Shown: piece after piece, positions 21,741 through 29,682 of the stretch
Layout of the letters: each line of letters starts with the position of its first letter
Numbering within the stretch: the first letter of the stretch is position 1
Virus record (IMG/VR): IMGVR_UViG_3300032282_001175
Coordinates: 1 to 34,502 of that record
DNA from: a virus
Direction: 5' to 3' (one strand)
Length of the DNA: 34,502 nucleotides
Translations under genes and position numbers: made by a program
Notes under the pieces: model-generated
Databases searched by the model: none
The model's input: the letters and a program-made list of their open reading frames with translations, nothing else
Told to the model about the DNA's origin: nothing

Positions 21741-21951
21741 AAATTTAAACGACCATATTTGGACTGCGGCTGGTACTGATATTGAAGAACGATGGGCCAA
21801 GCATTACGGATGGGTAAGACCTAGTGAACAAGCTGTGTATCAAGAAAAGTTTCGTTATTTTCAAGAATTGCCTTTGCGTTCTTTAGATGACAAAGCTAGG
21901 ATAGAATATTTAAATGTTCTTAAACGCAATAAGGTAGTGAGGATTAAATGA
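21733..21951 (+). CDS. Small basic protein, unknown
   Basis: A 72-residue protein. I use the ATG at 21733 (MSRNLNDHIWTAAGTDIEER), which overlaps the end of the preceding gene; a GTG 12 bases upstream is less likely. It is rich in Trp, Arg and Tyr, with a basic C-terminus (LNVLKRNKVVRIK). The opening TAAGTDIEERWAKHYGWVRPS and PLRSL segments resemble small phage proteins with no assigned role. No domain is recognised. Confidence 0.7.
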   Translation: MSRNLNDHIWTAAGTDIEERWAKHYGWVRPSEQAVYQEKFRYFQELPLRSLDDKARIEYLNVLKRNKVVRIK

Positions 21952-22034
21952 GTGAAGAATTTTGGGTAGGAGTATTTATAATTGCCAGCTTAATTATTGG
22001 CGGTTTAATTTATAGAAAGGTAAGCAAAGAATGA
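21948..22034 (+). CDS. 28-aa membrane microprotein
   Basis: A 28-residue frame, MSEEFWVGVFIIASLIIGGL then IYRKVSKE, with GAGGA upstream. One membrane helix (about residues 6-21) is followed by a basic tail, so the C-terminus should face the cytoplasm. It overlaps both neighbours by four bases (ATGA at each end), which supports translation. It is the second membrane microprotein in this operon, and the function is unknown. Confidence 0.6.
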   Translation: MSEEFWVGVFIIASLIIGGLIYRKVSKE

Positions 22035-22219
22035 CTGAAGAACAGATTCCATTTGGCGGCAACATGAAAGTTCCTTCAGATGCCTGTGAAGAAGCATTTT
22101 TTGCTTTGTATCCTGACTTCTTTTATGAAAACTCTACGGCATTAAATCTTTGGATTCAATCCTGGCAAGCCGCCCTGGATTGGGTTAAAGAAGATGCGCC
22201 TAGAATCCAGCTTATATAA
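22031..22219 (+). CDS. Small acidic protein, last gene of the rightward operon
   Basis: A 62-residue acidic, Trp-rich protein (MTEEQIPFGGNMKVPSDACE...). The C-terminal half (ALNLWIQSWQAALDWVKED) is an amphipathic helix. The pattern, an N-terminal acidic stretch then FxxxYP and LWIQSWQAAL, resembles small phage early proteins of unknown role. Its stop codon falls in the left arm of the 22216-22324 inverted repeat. Confidence 0.72.
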   Translation: MTEEQIPFGGNMKVPSDACEEAFFALYPDFFYENSTALNLWIQSWQAALDWVKEDAPRIQLI

Positions 22220-22324
22220 CGGCAGTTAAGCCAACAAACAAGGATGTCATGTGTATAGTTTTTTGGCTTTCCTATACACATATACATTGATTTGTATATA
22301 AAACGACCAAATTGTTGCCGTTAT
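22216..22324. terminator. Convergent-operon end: nested inverted repeats
   Basis: Two operons meet here tail to tail. The outer arms are ATAACGGCA (22216-22224) and TGCCGTTAT (22316-22324), and they contain the stop codons of both flanking genes. Nested inside is a 10-bp stem, ATGTGTATAG (22249-22258) with CTATACACAT (22272-22281), around a T-rich 13-base loop. A small TATAC/GTATA dyad follows at 22282-22299. No strong T tract follows the main stem in either direction, so it would be a bidirectional terminator of moderate strength. Confidence 0.65.
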
Positions 22325-22473
22325 TTCTTCATAGGATGAGCCTTGTTCATAGGCTCTTTCTCATGTTTTCTTAGCTCTCTTTTGAGCTCATAAACGCCAT
22401 TACGCAAAGTAATCATTTCTTTATCTTCACGCTTTTGCTCTGCTTTTGTTTCTTTGTAAAATTTATCAGCCAT
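22321..22473 (-). CDS. Small charged protein after the endolysin
   Basis: A 50-residue protein, MADKFYKETKAEQKREDKEM onward, starting at the ATG at 22473, one base after the endolysin stop, with GGGAG seven bases upstream. A longer frame reading back into the endolysin gene is rejected. It is strongly basic and acidic with helical periodicity and no membrane segment. It is the last gene of the leftward late operon, ending inside the right arm of the convergent inverted repeat. No role can be assigned. Confidence 0.65.
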   Translation of the reverse strand: MADKFYKETKAEQKREDKEMITLRNGVYELKRELRKHEKEPMNKAHPMKK

Positions 22474-22474
22474 T

Positions 22475-23071
22475 TTATGCTCCCAATATATCCATAGCTT
22501 TATGGATTCGGTTAATTCGATCATCTAAACCTAATGTACCACCATTGATGCGCCTAGTAATGGTAGTCCAATCTTCATTATCAGCCAAGGCATTTAAGCC
22601 TTTTTTGTTCCAAAACCAGCCAGCCGACATACAAGCCCATTCAGGGTCTAAAAGAAGGCTTGGTTCGCTTGTAAATGGTTGCCCTAAAGCATCGCCACAT
22701 ACTGTGTAGTTTGAACGCCCTGTAAGCTGTATAACTCCTCTACCATGAAAACGCCAGCCATCACCTTCTTCTGTATTTCCAAGGTCTGCTCTGCCGCCAT
22801 AAACCTTGTTTGCAATAGCTTCAGGATTGTTTGCGTACTTTTCCGCAGTTACGGCATCAGGGAACCTAGAAGGCCAAGTAGCCATCAATCCTTTAGTGCT
22901 GTAATGTAAGTTTTCTTCAAGGGTTTTGAAGTTATTAGATTCATGACCGCATTGACCAATAAAAGCCGCCTGTCTTGTAGGTGTATTTATTTGGTACTTT
23001 TCAAAAGTATCATTTAATGGTTTTAGCCATTTGGCATCTATGCCAAGAGCTTGCAACTGTTCATTCGTCAT
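22475..23071 (-). CDS. Endolysin, GH19 chitinase-like
   Basis: A 198-residue protein from the ATG at 23071 (a TTG start 12 bases upstream is possible). It has the phage GH19-type lysozyme pattern: AAFIGQCGHESNNF with the catalytic Glu at E44, LEENLHYS, YGGRADLGN and GWRFHGRGVIQLTGRSNY. It cleaves glycan strands of peptidoglycan. It has no signal peptide or SAR segment, so it needs a holin to cross the membrane. Its start overlaps the preceding membrane-protein gene by 11 bases. Length and residues look complete. Confidence 0.92.
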   Translation of the reverse strand: MTNEQLQALGIDAKWLKPLNDTFEKYQINTPTRQAAFIGQCGHESNNFKTLEENLHYSTKGLMATWPSRFPDAVTAEKYANNPEAIANKVYGGRADLGNTEEGDGWRFHGRGVIQLTGRSNYTVCGDALGQPFTSEPSLLLDPEWACMSAGWFWNKKGLNALADNEDWTTITRRINGGTLGLDDRINRIHKAMDILGA

Positions 23072-23279
23072 TTTGTGCGCCAACTTTAAGACCGCCTAAA
23101 AAGCCCACTAACGCTCCTAAAATCATTTGAAACGCAGGAACCAATACTTCAAAAATTTTATTGTTATCTACTTTTGGGTCAAAAAGCCCATAAAGCATTA
23201 CAAAAACCATACTTAAAGCTATAAAAGCTATTGTGTAAATTGCTACTCTAGTTACTTCTCTTATTAATTCGTCATTCAT
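23061..23279 (-). CDS. Two-helix membrane protein, holin candidate
   Basis: A 72-residue protein with two membrane segments: about residues 10-32 (VAIYTIAFIALSMVFVMLYG) and 45-63 (VLVPAFQMILGALVGFLGGL). Both termini are polar (MNDELIRE, KVGAQNDE). AGGAAG lies 8 bases before the ATG at 23279. It overlaps the endolysin gene by 11 bases and follows the spanin genes. Size, topology and the coupled endolysin fit a class II holin. Two other small membrane proteins upstream (24262-24695) compete for this role. Confidence 0.75.
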   Translation of the reverse strand: MNDELIREVTRVAIYTIAFIALSMVFVMLYGLFDPKVDNNKIFEVLVPAFQMILGALVGFLGGLKVGAQNDE

Positions 23280-23318
23280 TTCACGCTACTTCCTGGGCAT
23301 CCTAAAACCCAATGGTAA

Positions 23319-23720
23319 TCATCTGATTGCATCGTATTGTTTATAGCAAGCATCTAAGCCTATCCTTATTTCGTCTGCCCTGGAAGCTTCCCTAACAAGA
23401 AATTCTGCATCCTCGGCAGAAAGGGTTGCCCCAGTTCCACACGCTCCATTTGCGGCGTTGTCGGCACGACTGCTACGCTTCCGCAACTCGCTAATAGCAT
23501 CGACAAGCTGAGTATTAATAGCTTTGATTTGAGCATCTTTGTTCTTCCTTATTTCGTCAGTTTTAGCTTGGCTTTCTTCTTGCTTCTTTTGGACAGCTTC
23601 TTTTTGGCTGACTATGTAGGAATCATATTTATACGATTCATATTTGCCGTAGGCAATTCCCCCAAGGGCTAATACAGCCATGCCTACATTTATCCACATT
23701 CCGATTGATAAAGGAAACAT
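23319..23720 (-). CDS. Rz: Rz-like i-spanin
   Basis: A 133-residue protein. An N-terminal membrane anchor (MWINVGMAVLALGGIAYGKY, residues 8-27) is followed by a long periplasmic coiled coil rich in Lys, Glu and Gln (about 35-90) and a C-terminal segment with cysteines. This is the architecture of the inner-membrane spanin, which links to an outer-membrane lipoprotein and fuses the membranes in the last step of lysis. It begins in a TAATG overlap with the gene before it. A second reading frame inside it encodes the partner o-spanin (23366-23536). Confidence 0.87.
   Translation of the reverse strand: MFPLSIGMWINVGMAVLALGGIAYGKYESYKYDSYIVSQKEAVQKKQEESQAKTDEIRKNKDAQIKAINTQLVDAISELRKRSSRADNAANGACGTGATLSAEDAEFLVREASRADEIRIGLDACYKQYDAIR
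23366..23536 (-). CDS. Rz1: Rz1-like o-spanin lipoprotein, nested in the Rz frame
   Basis: A 56-residue frame fully inside the i-spanin gene, shifted by +1. It opens MLKSKLLILSLSMLLASC: a positively charged start, a hydrophobic core and the lipobox LASC with the lipidated cysteine at 18. The mature part (39 residues) has five prolines, as in Rz1-type o-spanins. AGGAAG lies about eight bases before its ATG at 23536. It would be sorted to the outer membrane and bind the Rz C-terminus. This nested layout is the classic arrangement of lambda Rz/Rz1. Confidence 0.85.
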   Translation of the reverse strand: MLKSKLLILSLSMLLASCGSVAVVPTTPQMERVELGQPFLPRMQNFLLGKLPGQTK

Positions 23721-24265
23721 TACACAAACCTAATAGTGAAAGCAAAAGTAGCTGGAAAGTTGGTAATCAATGCCTTATTTGCAGGGTCATTGATAAAAGC
23801 TGGGTCAACTAAAGCTCGAATATTATGCCCAAAATTTAAGCAAATCATTTTTCCAAAAAGCTTGTGATAGCTGTTGTATTGCCATAATCCTTGACCTTGG
23901 ACACGAATAGTTCCTTCGGTTTTGTCATTACAGGCAATGTTGCCTTCATAGGTCATGCCGCTAGAACCATTAATGTATTTGACTGAAAAGCCGTAAAACG
24001 GATTACGCCATAACCATTGAACCTTAGACCACCAGCAAGGATTATGCTGTGCTCTAAATGTTTGATCTCCGTCTAGGCTGTTATCAGGCGTTTGCCACCA
24101 AGTCAACAATGACCATAGCCTAGGGCCTGATTCCCAAACAGTAGCGTTATTGCACCATCCAATTTGAGTGCTGTAGCAGATGCCAATAATGAAAGCTAAA
24201 GGGAATGTTAGAACTACACCTATTAAATTAATAACAACTTGAATTGCGTAAATAATGTAGTTCAT
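23720..24265 (-). CDS. DUF7338-like protein with N-terminal membrane helix
   Basis: A 181-residue protein. Residues about 5-32 form one or two hydrophobic helices (YAIQVVINLIGVVLTFPLAF). The rest is Trp- and Asn-rich, with the marker NPCWWSKVQWLWRNPFYGF (about 92-111). That marker recalls a phage family annotated as DUF7338, often found near lysis or virion genes; I recall it without a search. Its ATG overlaps the stop upstream (ATGA) and its stop overlaps the Rz start (TAATG), placing it within the lysis cassette. Its role in lysis, if any, is unknown. Confidence 0.75.
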   Translation of the reverse strand: MNYIIYAIQVVINLIGVVLTFPLAFIIGICYSTQIGWCNNATVWESGPRLWSLLTWWQTPDNSLDGDQTFRAQHNPCWWSKVQWLWRNPFYGFSVKYINGSSGMTYEGNIACNDKTEGTIRVQGQGLWQYNSYHKLFGKMICLNFGHNIRALVDPAFINDPANKALITNFPATFAFTIRFV

Positions 24266-24465
24266 TTTTCATCCAAAGGTAAAGTTGTATAAAACCTAAG
24301 TACCGCACAAATAATGCCGATTCCAATAAATATAGAGCCGTAGTATTTAGGGTCAATTACATCTTGTAGATAAGAAAAGTTATCGTAAACAACGCCTAAA
24401 ATAACCATTGCAAGCGAAAACCACATGGTTTTAGAGTGCATAGCCCCTTTAACTGTTGGTTTCAT
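24262..24465 (-). CDS. Small two-helix membrane protein, holin candidate
   Basis: A 67-residue protein with hydrophobic segments at about 12-28 (TMWFSLAMVILGVVYDNF) and 43-59 (YGSIFIGIGIICAVLRFY). The sequence pattern SKTMWFSLAMVILGV...YG..FIGIGII.AVLR resembles small phage holin-like proteins seen near endolysins. Its ATG overlaps the preceding stop (AATGA), and no other ribosome-binding site is visible, so translation is coupled. It would sit in the inner membrane. Whether this or another membrane protein is the true holin is not decidable here. Confidence 0.75.
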   Translation of the reverse strand: MKPTVKGAMHSKTMWFSLAMVILGVVYDNFSYLQDVIDPKYYGSIFIGIGIICAVLRFYTTLPLDEK

Positions 24466-24695
24466 TTTTTAACAAAAAAAATATCAGTTAAAAAGCTAAT
24501 AATTGCACCCACTACAGATGCAACGCCCATTAAAGCCCATAAGGAACCTTTTGAACGTTCAGCCATAGCTAAAAGCTTTTCTATATTTGCTTCCATTTTG
24601 TCTTGTTTTCGAGCAAGTTCATCAAACTTTTTTTCGTAATCTTCTACCTTCTGCCAAAGAACGCCATATTTGACAGGGTCAATTTCAAAAGCCAT
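24462..24695 (-). CDS. Coiled-coil membrane protein, holin/XhlA-like candidate
   Basis: A 77-residue protein. I start it at the ATG at 24695, because GGAGG lies five bases before it and the earlier ATG (24707) contains that site. The N-terminal 45 residues form a charged coiled coil (VLWQKVEDYEKKFDELARKQDKM). The C-terminal hydrophobic helix (LWALMGVASVVGAIISFL, about 52-69) ends in FFVKK. This layout recalls the hemolysin XhlA-type lysis proteins of phages. It precedes the second holin candidate in an ATGA overlap. Confidence 0.75.
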   Translation of the reverse strand: MAFEIDPVKYGVLWQKVEDYEKKFDELARKQDKMEANIEKLLAMAERSKGSLWALMGVASVVGAIISFLTDIFFVKK

Positions 24696-24706
24696 GAAAG
24701 CCTCCA

Positions 24707-25252
24707 TTAGGTTTTCATTATGTAAGCTAAAGCGTAATAAAATGGAGCATTGGTTCCTGTGCTTGTCATAACTCCTGAAGAAGCAAAACCACCTTTGGCA
24801 TTTACAGCATAAGAATTTCCAGCGCCTACAACAAAACTATCCAAAAGATTAGGCGTTCCATTGTTGCCATTACATAAAGCATAACCAGTAGGAATGGCTG
24901 TAGCCGCACCTGACCACATAATGATGCCGCCAGTAGGCACATTAATTACAGTACCAGCACTAGGAATTCCTGAAATATTATCGTATGTATAAAGCACAAC
25001 ATTAGCAGAAGTAGCTAATACAAATTTATAAGTATTGGTACTAGTTAGCCAAATTGGTGTTGGAGAAATTCCATTAACGCCTAAAACAATAGGATTAGCA
25101 CATGGAATAAGACCATCAACGCCTGTGTAAGTAGTTAATGGTGTAGTTGTGCCAGCTTGATAGGTATATAACAGGCCACCAGCCAAAGGCAAAGTATCCA
25201 AACCTACAAAAGGTGTCATTGAGTTGCCAATAGGCGATAGTAAAACTGTCAT
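24707..25252 (-). CDS. Tail-collar-domain fibre protein
   Basis: A 181-residue beta-rich protein. The N-terminal half (PLAGGLLYTYQAGTTTPLTTYTG) is a pattern common in the fibres and tailspike-anchor proteins of podoviruses. Residues about 107-160 carry the tail-collar motif (GGIIMWSGAATAIPTGYALCNGNNGTPNLLDSF). Collar domains occur in short tail fibres and often adopt a trimeric fold. It starts one base after the M15-ejection gene and ends at the first holin-like gene. It may contribute another receptor contact. All motifs are complete. Confidence 0.85.
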   Translation of the reverse strand: MTVLLSPIGNSMTPFVGLDTLPLAGGLLYTYQAGTTTPLTTYTGVDGLIPCANPIVLGVNGISPTPIWLTSTNTYKFVLATSANVVLYTYDNISGIPSAGTVINVPTGGIIMWSGAATAIPTGYALCNGNNGTPNLLDSFVVGAGNSYAVNAKGGFASSGVMTSTGTNAPFYYALAYIMKT

Positions 25253-25253
25253 T

Positions 25254-27509
25254 TTATTTTTTTCCTATATCTTTAATTTTTACACCAGCGGCAGGCTTTA
25301 ATGATTCTTTAGATTTTGCACCTTCTTTTACATCGCTAACTAAATTTCTAGTCATTGTTCCAATAGGAAATAATCCGCCACCTATTGCAAGATTTGCACC
25401 TTTTTCAGCAATGTTAGCGGCTTTTTCACCTAAAGCAGAAACAAAAGTATTTGATTCATTAACATAGCCGCCAGGAGGCCTTTCTTGTATGTTTCTAGCG
25501 GTATTCCCTAATGCTTTTAATTGCTGATTAACTTCAGGGCCAACAATATTCAAGATTTTAGGATCAACATTTTGCAATGCTTGATTGAACCCTTTTTGAC
25601 TAAAAGTTCCTGAACCATCATTTAAAATTCCTGATTTTGATTTTAACCAATTTACAATGCCAGCCGCCATAACTTGTCTAGCTTGTGAATCAGCACCAAG
25701 ATGATTAACCATTATGTCAATGTCTTTTTTCTTGCCACCAACTACAAATTTGTTAATAAAGTCATCAGCATAAACCTTGCCATTTACAGCCGCTTTATAA
25801 GCTTTATCATTAGTTAATAAATCAAATCTTTGTTTAGCCGCATTTCTAGCTTGGTCAGCTAAAATTTTTAGTTCTTTTGATTCTCCAACTAAAGGCAAAT
25901 CTTCTAATGCTTCACGAACTTTTCCTAAAGCAAATTCAGCGTTGCCATCTCCAGCCCTATCTGCCTTACGCATTTCTGATGCCAAATTAGTTCTCATGGC
26001 TTCAAATTGCTCAAAAGTCATTGGCGTTCCATCTTTAAAAGAATCTAATTGGCTTTTAATTGAAGCTGGTAAAAATTCTGTTTTAAGATTTTTCTTTAAA
26101 GAAGCATAAGCATTATCTGCAAATTTGACAGCATCAATAGGTATTTCTCCGCCTGCGGCTTTTCTTAAAGCTGAATATTTGGCATCAATATTAGCTTTTC
26201 TAGCAATATCTAAATCAAGGTAAGCATCAATTAAAGATTGACCATTTTCTACAACATTGGTGCCATATACATCAGGCGAAGCATTTTTTTTAATTTCATC
26301 AAGGTTTTCTACTAATTGTGCATTTTGCTCGTTATATCTTTGAGCTAATTGTGGATTTTTTGCACGACTATTCATTTCATCCGAAAACAATTTTGGGTCT
26401 CTTGAAACTTGTCCTTTAGTAAGCTGTATTGGAATTGGCAAAGTATCTGCATCCATTACACGCTCTAATGCTGGAACACTTATTTCATTTGGTTTTAATT
26501 TATTTAATTCTTGTGCAACTTGTGGAGAAGCTCTAGTAATAGCTTCTTTTAACAATGTTTCATTGGCTGTTTGAGCCGCACCTACTCCTGCCATAGTAGG
26601 TTTAATTTCATCCATCTTAGGAAATGCTTGGTTTAATTTGTCAGAAAGAACAGCTTTAGCTTTTGTTCCGCTTTCAGCTACTTTTTCAACAACTTTTCCT
26701 GCTCCTGGAATTGCAACAAGTTGTTCAGGATCGTAAATAATGCCTTTTACAGTTTCCCCTGCAAATTTAGCAGGGTTATCGTAAATGCCTTTAGCAATAT
26801 CTGAAATAGTATTAACTGGTTCTGTGACTAATTTAGTAACACCCTCAACAAATCCTTTGCCTTTTTTGATTAACTTTTCTTCAGCGGCTTTTTTATCAGC
26901 TTCTGTAAACCCTGGAATTCCTAAACTTGAAGCTGTATATTCAATAGCAGGAGCCAATAAACTTTTTTCTTTCCAATCTTCAGCAGAAATTTCTGACAAA
27001 GGCTTTGCAAAGTCTTTAATCATTCTTTTGCTTATATCGCCCATTTGTTTAATGGCTGGCTTTTCTGTAGCTTTTGGCTCATTTCCAACAGGGGCAGATT
27101 CCCATAAATCAGCAAAATTAGAACTGGTTGATTGTGTATTTTGTTGTTCTACATTTTTTGGCTTAAAGTCTTGCATAGCCTCTACATGAACTGGGTCTTT
27201 TTTCCCATAAGGTCTATGCAAACCATATTGATTTAAAAATGTATCAGGAATATCAGCAGGAATATCTGCGGCTTCACCTTTTTCATGCAAACTTGTTCCA
27301 GGTTTAGCAACTAAATTTGGATTGGAACCACGCATATTCCATAATTTAATTTGCTTTTCAGGCGTTCTATATCCACTATTTATTTCAATAGGTTTGCCAG
27401 TTTTTTCTTTCCAAGCATCATTTGCTTGCTGTAAACGAGTAGCAAAATCAGCTTTTAAGCCTGAATAAGGATCATTTCCTGATTCCCAAAGGTCTGCAAA
27501 ATTAGCCAT
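25254..27509 (-). CDS. Ejection protein with N-terminal M15 peptidase domain
   Basis: A 751-residue protein in the position of P22 gp16. Residues about 13-112 form a zinc D,D-carboxypeptidase-like (M15/VanY) domain: SGYRTPEKQ (45-53), SLHEKGEAAD with zinc ligands H75 and D82, and VHVE with H108 and catalytic-type E110. The remainder (about 140-751) is helical and Lys/Glu-rich, like a virion ejection protein. The motif NFADLWES occurs at residues 3-10 and again at 131-138, flanking the peptidase. It would be injected with DNA and open peptidoglycan for entry. It overlaps the preceding gene by one base. Confidence 0.88.
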   Translation of the reverse strand: MANFADLWESGNDPYSGLKADFATRLQQANDAWKEKTGKPIEINSGYRTPEKQIKLWNMRGSNPNLVAKPGTSLHEKGEAADIPADIPDTFLNQYGLHRPYGKKDPVHVEAMQDFKPKNVEQQNTQSTSSNFADLWESAPVGNEPKATEKPAIKQMGDISKRMIKDFAKPLSEISAEDWKEKSLLAPAIEYTASSLGIPGFTEADKKAAEEKLIKKGKGFVEGVTKLVTEPVNTISDIAKGIYDNPAKFAGETVKGIIYDPEQLVAIPGAGKVVEKVAESGTKAKAVLSDKLNQAFPKMDEIKPTMAGVGAAQTANETLLKEAITRASPQVAQELNKLKPNEISVPALERVMDADTLPIPIQLTKGQVSRDPKLFSDEMNSRAKNPQLAQRYNEQNAQLVENLDEIKKNASPDVYGTNVVENGQSLIDAYLDLDIARKANIDAKYSALRKAAGGEIPIDAVKFADNAYASLKKNLKTEFLPASIKSQLDSFKDGTPMTFEQFEAMRTNLASEMRKADRAGDGNAEFALGKVREALEDLPLVGESKELKILADQARNAAKQRFDLLTNDKAYKAAVNGKVYADDFINKFVVGGKKKDIDIMVNHLGADSQARQVMAAGIVNWLKSKSGILNDGSGTFSQKGFNQALQNVDPKILNIVGPEVNQQLKALGNTARNIQERPPGGYVNESNTFVSALGEKAANIAEKGANLAIGGGLFPIGTMTRNLVSDVKEGAKSKESLKPAAGVKIKDIGKK

Positions 27510-28777
27510 TATTGAATAAGCCCTAGTTCTCTTGCCCTTTTAATTTTCCTACTCATTTCAGCTTGTTGATCTTTAGACATAGAAGATTTAAGTCTAGCAA
27601 CTTGCGCTGGAGTAGCCTCTTGAAAAATTCTAAAATCATTTAATTCGTTAAATGTGTTTAATGCTTGTGCATATTTTTGAGGATCGTTAGCATAAGGCGT
27701 TAAGAACCTAGCTTTAGCTTGTTTCATTCTTTCAACGCCAATTAATTGGTCTGCTACATCTTTAATAGCCTGTTCATTCATTTTCTTGTTAGGATTAGCC
27801 GCTTCAGCCAACAAACGAGCCGCATCAGTATTACCGCCTACCATAGATAACAATGCGCTATTTTTAGCCAATTCATCCGTAGCAGTTTTTTCTGCTGTAT
27901 AAATATCAATTCCTATCGCATTTGCAACGCCAGTAGCTAACTCTTTACGAGCCCCTCCAACGCCTGTAAATGCTTCAGGAGCAAGTTTCTTAATGTTTTG
28001 AAACAAAGCAATTCTAGGAGTAGCTTCAGTTGCGTCTTTTTGTGCATTAGAAAAATCAGATGAATATGCTTCTGCCTGTCTATTGGTCATTCCAATATCT
28101 GCACTAGACGGATTTGGATTGTAAGCTTGACCTTTAATAGGTTCAATAGTTCCTGTAGATGGTGTGGCTCTAACAAATTGACTTGCCGCATTTGTAGTAA
28201 ATGTTGGTTGATTTTGTTGAGCAATGTTACTTGGGCCAGCTAAAGTTTGTATTCCTTTATTTAAAGCTTTTGCATAAAGTTGTGGAGTTTTAACAGCCAA
28301 ATCATCTAAATAATTCATATGCTGTGCAATATCTGTATTGCTCATTCCACTAGCTTTTAATTGCTGTCTAATTTCATAATTCATTTCCAAAACATCATCT
28401 TTAGCTTTTTTTACATCTTCAGGAGAAGCGTTAGGTGCTAATTGTGCGGCTTTAAGTGCTCTTTCATCAGATACGTAAGGGCCAGCTACTTTTAACATAG
28501 AATCACGCAATTCATTGTTGTAATTTTGCTTTGCTTTTGCCGCTTCTGTTTCAGCTTTTCCAACACCTATTTGCGCTGTAGCCGCATCTGCTTGTGCTTT
28601 TGATACATCCGAACTAAATGTTGCCTGTGCTTTTTTTAACTGCTGTTGAGTTAAATTAATATTGGCTAATTCACCCAATGTAGTTAAAGGATTAGAGCTT
28701 ACAGCAGGAGTTTGCGGTGCGGCATAACTTGGTGGGCTAGGCATCGCTATTGTGGAAGGTGTAAATGTAAAAGCCAT
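27509..28777 (-). CDS. Ejection protein, P22 gp20-like position
   Basis: A 422-residue protein. A Pro-rich N-terminus (SPPSYAAPQTPAVSSNPLTT) precedes a long helical stretch rich in Ala, Lys and Gln (NLTQQQLKKAQATFSSDVSK to about residue 92), then further helices to the basic C-terminus (MSRKIKRARELGLIQ). No enzymatic motif is visible. It lies between the gp7-like and the M15-containing ejection proteins, the slot of P22 gp20, so it probably forms part of the trans-envelope channel. Family assignment is by gene order and composition. Confidence 0.8.
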   Translation of the reverse strand: MAFTFTPSTIAMPSPPSYAAPQTPAVSSNPLTTLGELANINLTQQQLKKAQATFSSDVSKAQADAATAQIGVGKAETEAAKAKQNYNNELRDSMLKVAGPYVSDERALKAAQLAPNASPEDVKKAKDDVLEMNYEIRQQLKASGMSNTDIAQHMNYLDDLAVKTPQLYAKALNKGIQTLAGPSNIAQQNQPTFTTNAASQFVRATPSTGTIEPIKGQAYNPNPSSADIGMTNRQAEAYSSDFSNAQKDATEATPRIALFQNIKKLAPEAFTGVGGARKELATGVANAIGIDIYTAEKTATDELAKNSALLSMVGGNTDAARLLAEAANPNKKMNEQAIKDVADQLIGVERMKQAKARFLTPYANDPQKYAQALNTFNELNDFRIFQEATPAQVARLKSSMSKDQQAEMSRKIKRARELGLIQ

Positions 28778-28788
28778 GATTGTTCCTA

Positions 28789-29664
28789 TTAAGCTAAGTT
28801 AAATACACTTGCTACGCTATTTATTAAATTATTAGCCGCACCACTTTGTGCAACAGTATTTTGTGCCGCCGCATTACCAGCCGCCACATTAAATCCTGAT
28901 CTTGCATTAGCTTCACCAGTATATAAGTTAGCATTATTAATAGCTTGATTAGTATTAAGACCAGCTTGATTAGTTGCCAAATTAGTGCTTAAACCAGCAC
29001 TTGATGAACCATAACCAGTAGTTAAATTAGCCAAATTATTGCCTAAATTAGAATATAAATCTGCAACTTTTCCTGTTGCGGCAAGGCCCATATTGGCTAC
29101 TGGTTGTATGTTGCCAAATATGTTATTTCTTTGGTTTTGATAGTTGTTAAATGCTTGTTGATACGCATTTCCAGCATAATCTTGTGTATATTTTTGTAAA
29201 GCTTGTTGTGCGTTAGCACCTACCAAACCACCAGTAGCATTATTTGCTTGATTCGCACCTCTTTGACCTTGACTCAATTGAAATTCATAATTAGGTGAAA
29301 GGCCGTTATAAAGGTCTTTAGTATCAAATTGGTGAGAAGCATAACCACTACTAATTAGTCTGCCAAGTTCATTTGCGGCAATGCCCCCAGCGTTTTGGTA
29401 AGGAGCAAACCCACCAATAGCCGCAGAATAATTGCTTGTTAATTGAGGGCTTGCGGTGTTATAAGCATTAGTTAAATAATTCTGACCAGTTGCATAACCA
29501 GTATTAATATTATTTAATGCTGTTCCATAACCTGTGTCAATAGCGTTTCTTGCATTTGTATAGCCTTGTGATGTAATACCATTGGCATTAGCATAACCAT
29601 TTTGTTGTTGGTTATTAGCATTTTGCAGTCCTATAATTGATAGGGTATCGCCTAAAATTGACAT
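28789..29664 (-). CDS. Ejection/DNA transfer protein, P22 gp7-like
   Basis: A 291-residue protein rich in Asn, Gly, Gln and Ala. Repeats of the type TGYGTALNNINTGYATGQNYL occupy about residues 40-70, then YNGLSPNYEFQLSQGQRGANQ and ANAQQALQKY, patterns typical of phage DNA transfer proteins of the gp7 class. They enter the cell before the DNA. It heads the ejection gene set, after the connector genes. The ATG at 29664 follows AAAGGA. Good match in order and composition; no catalytic residues are expected. Confidence 0.82.
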   Translation of the reverse strand: MSILGDTLSIIGLQNANNQQQNGYANANGITSQGYTNARNAIDTGYGTALNNINTGYATGQNYLTNAYNTASPQLTSNYSAAIGGFAPYQNAGGIAANELGRLISSGYASHQFDTKDLYNGLSPNYEFQLSQGQRGANQANNATGGLVGANAQQALQKYTQDYAGNAYQQAFNNYQNQRNNIFGNIQPVANMGLAATGKVADLYSNLGNNLANLTTGYGSSSAGLSTNLATNQAGLNTNQAINNANLYTGEANARSGFNVAAGNAAAQNTVAQSGAANNLINSVASVFNLA

Positions 29665-29682
29665 ATCAGATTCCTTTAATCT

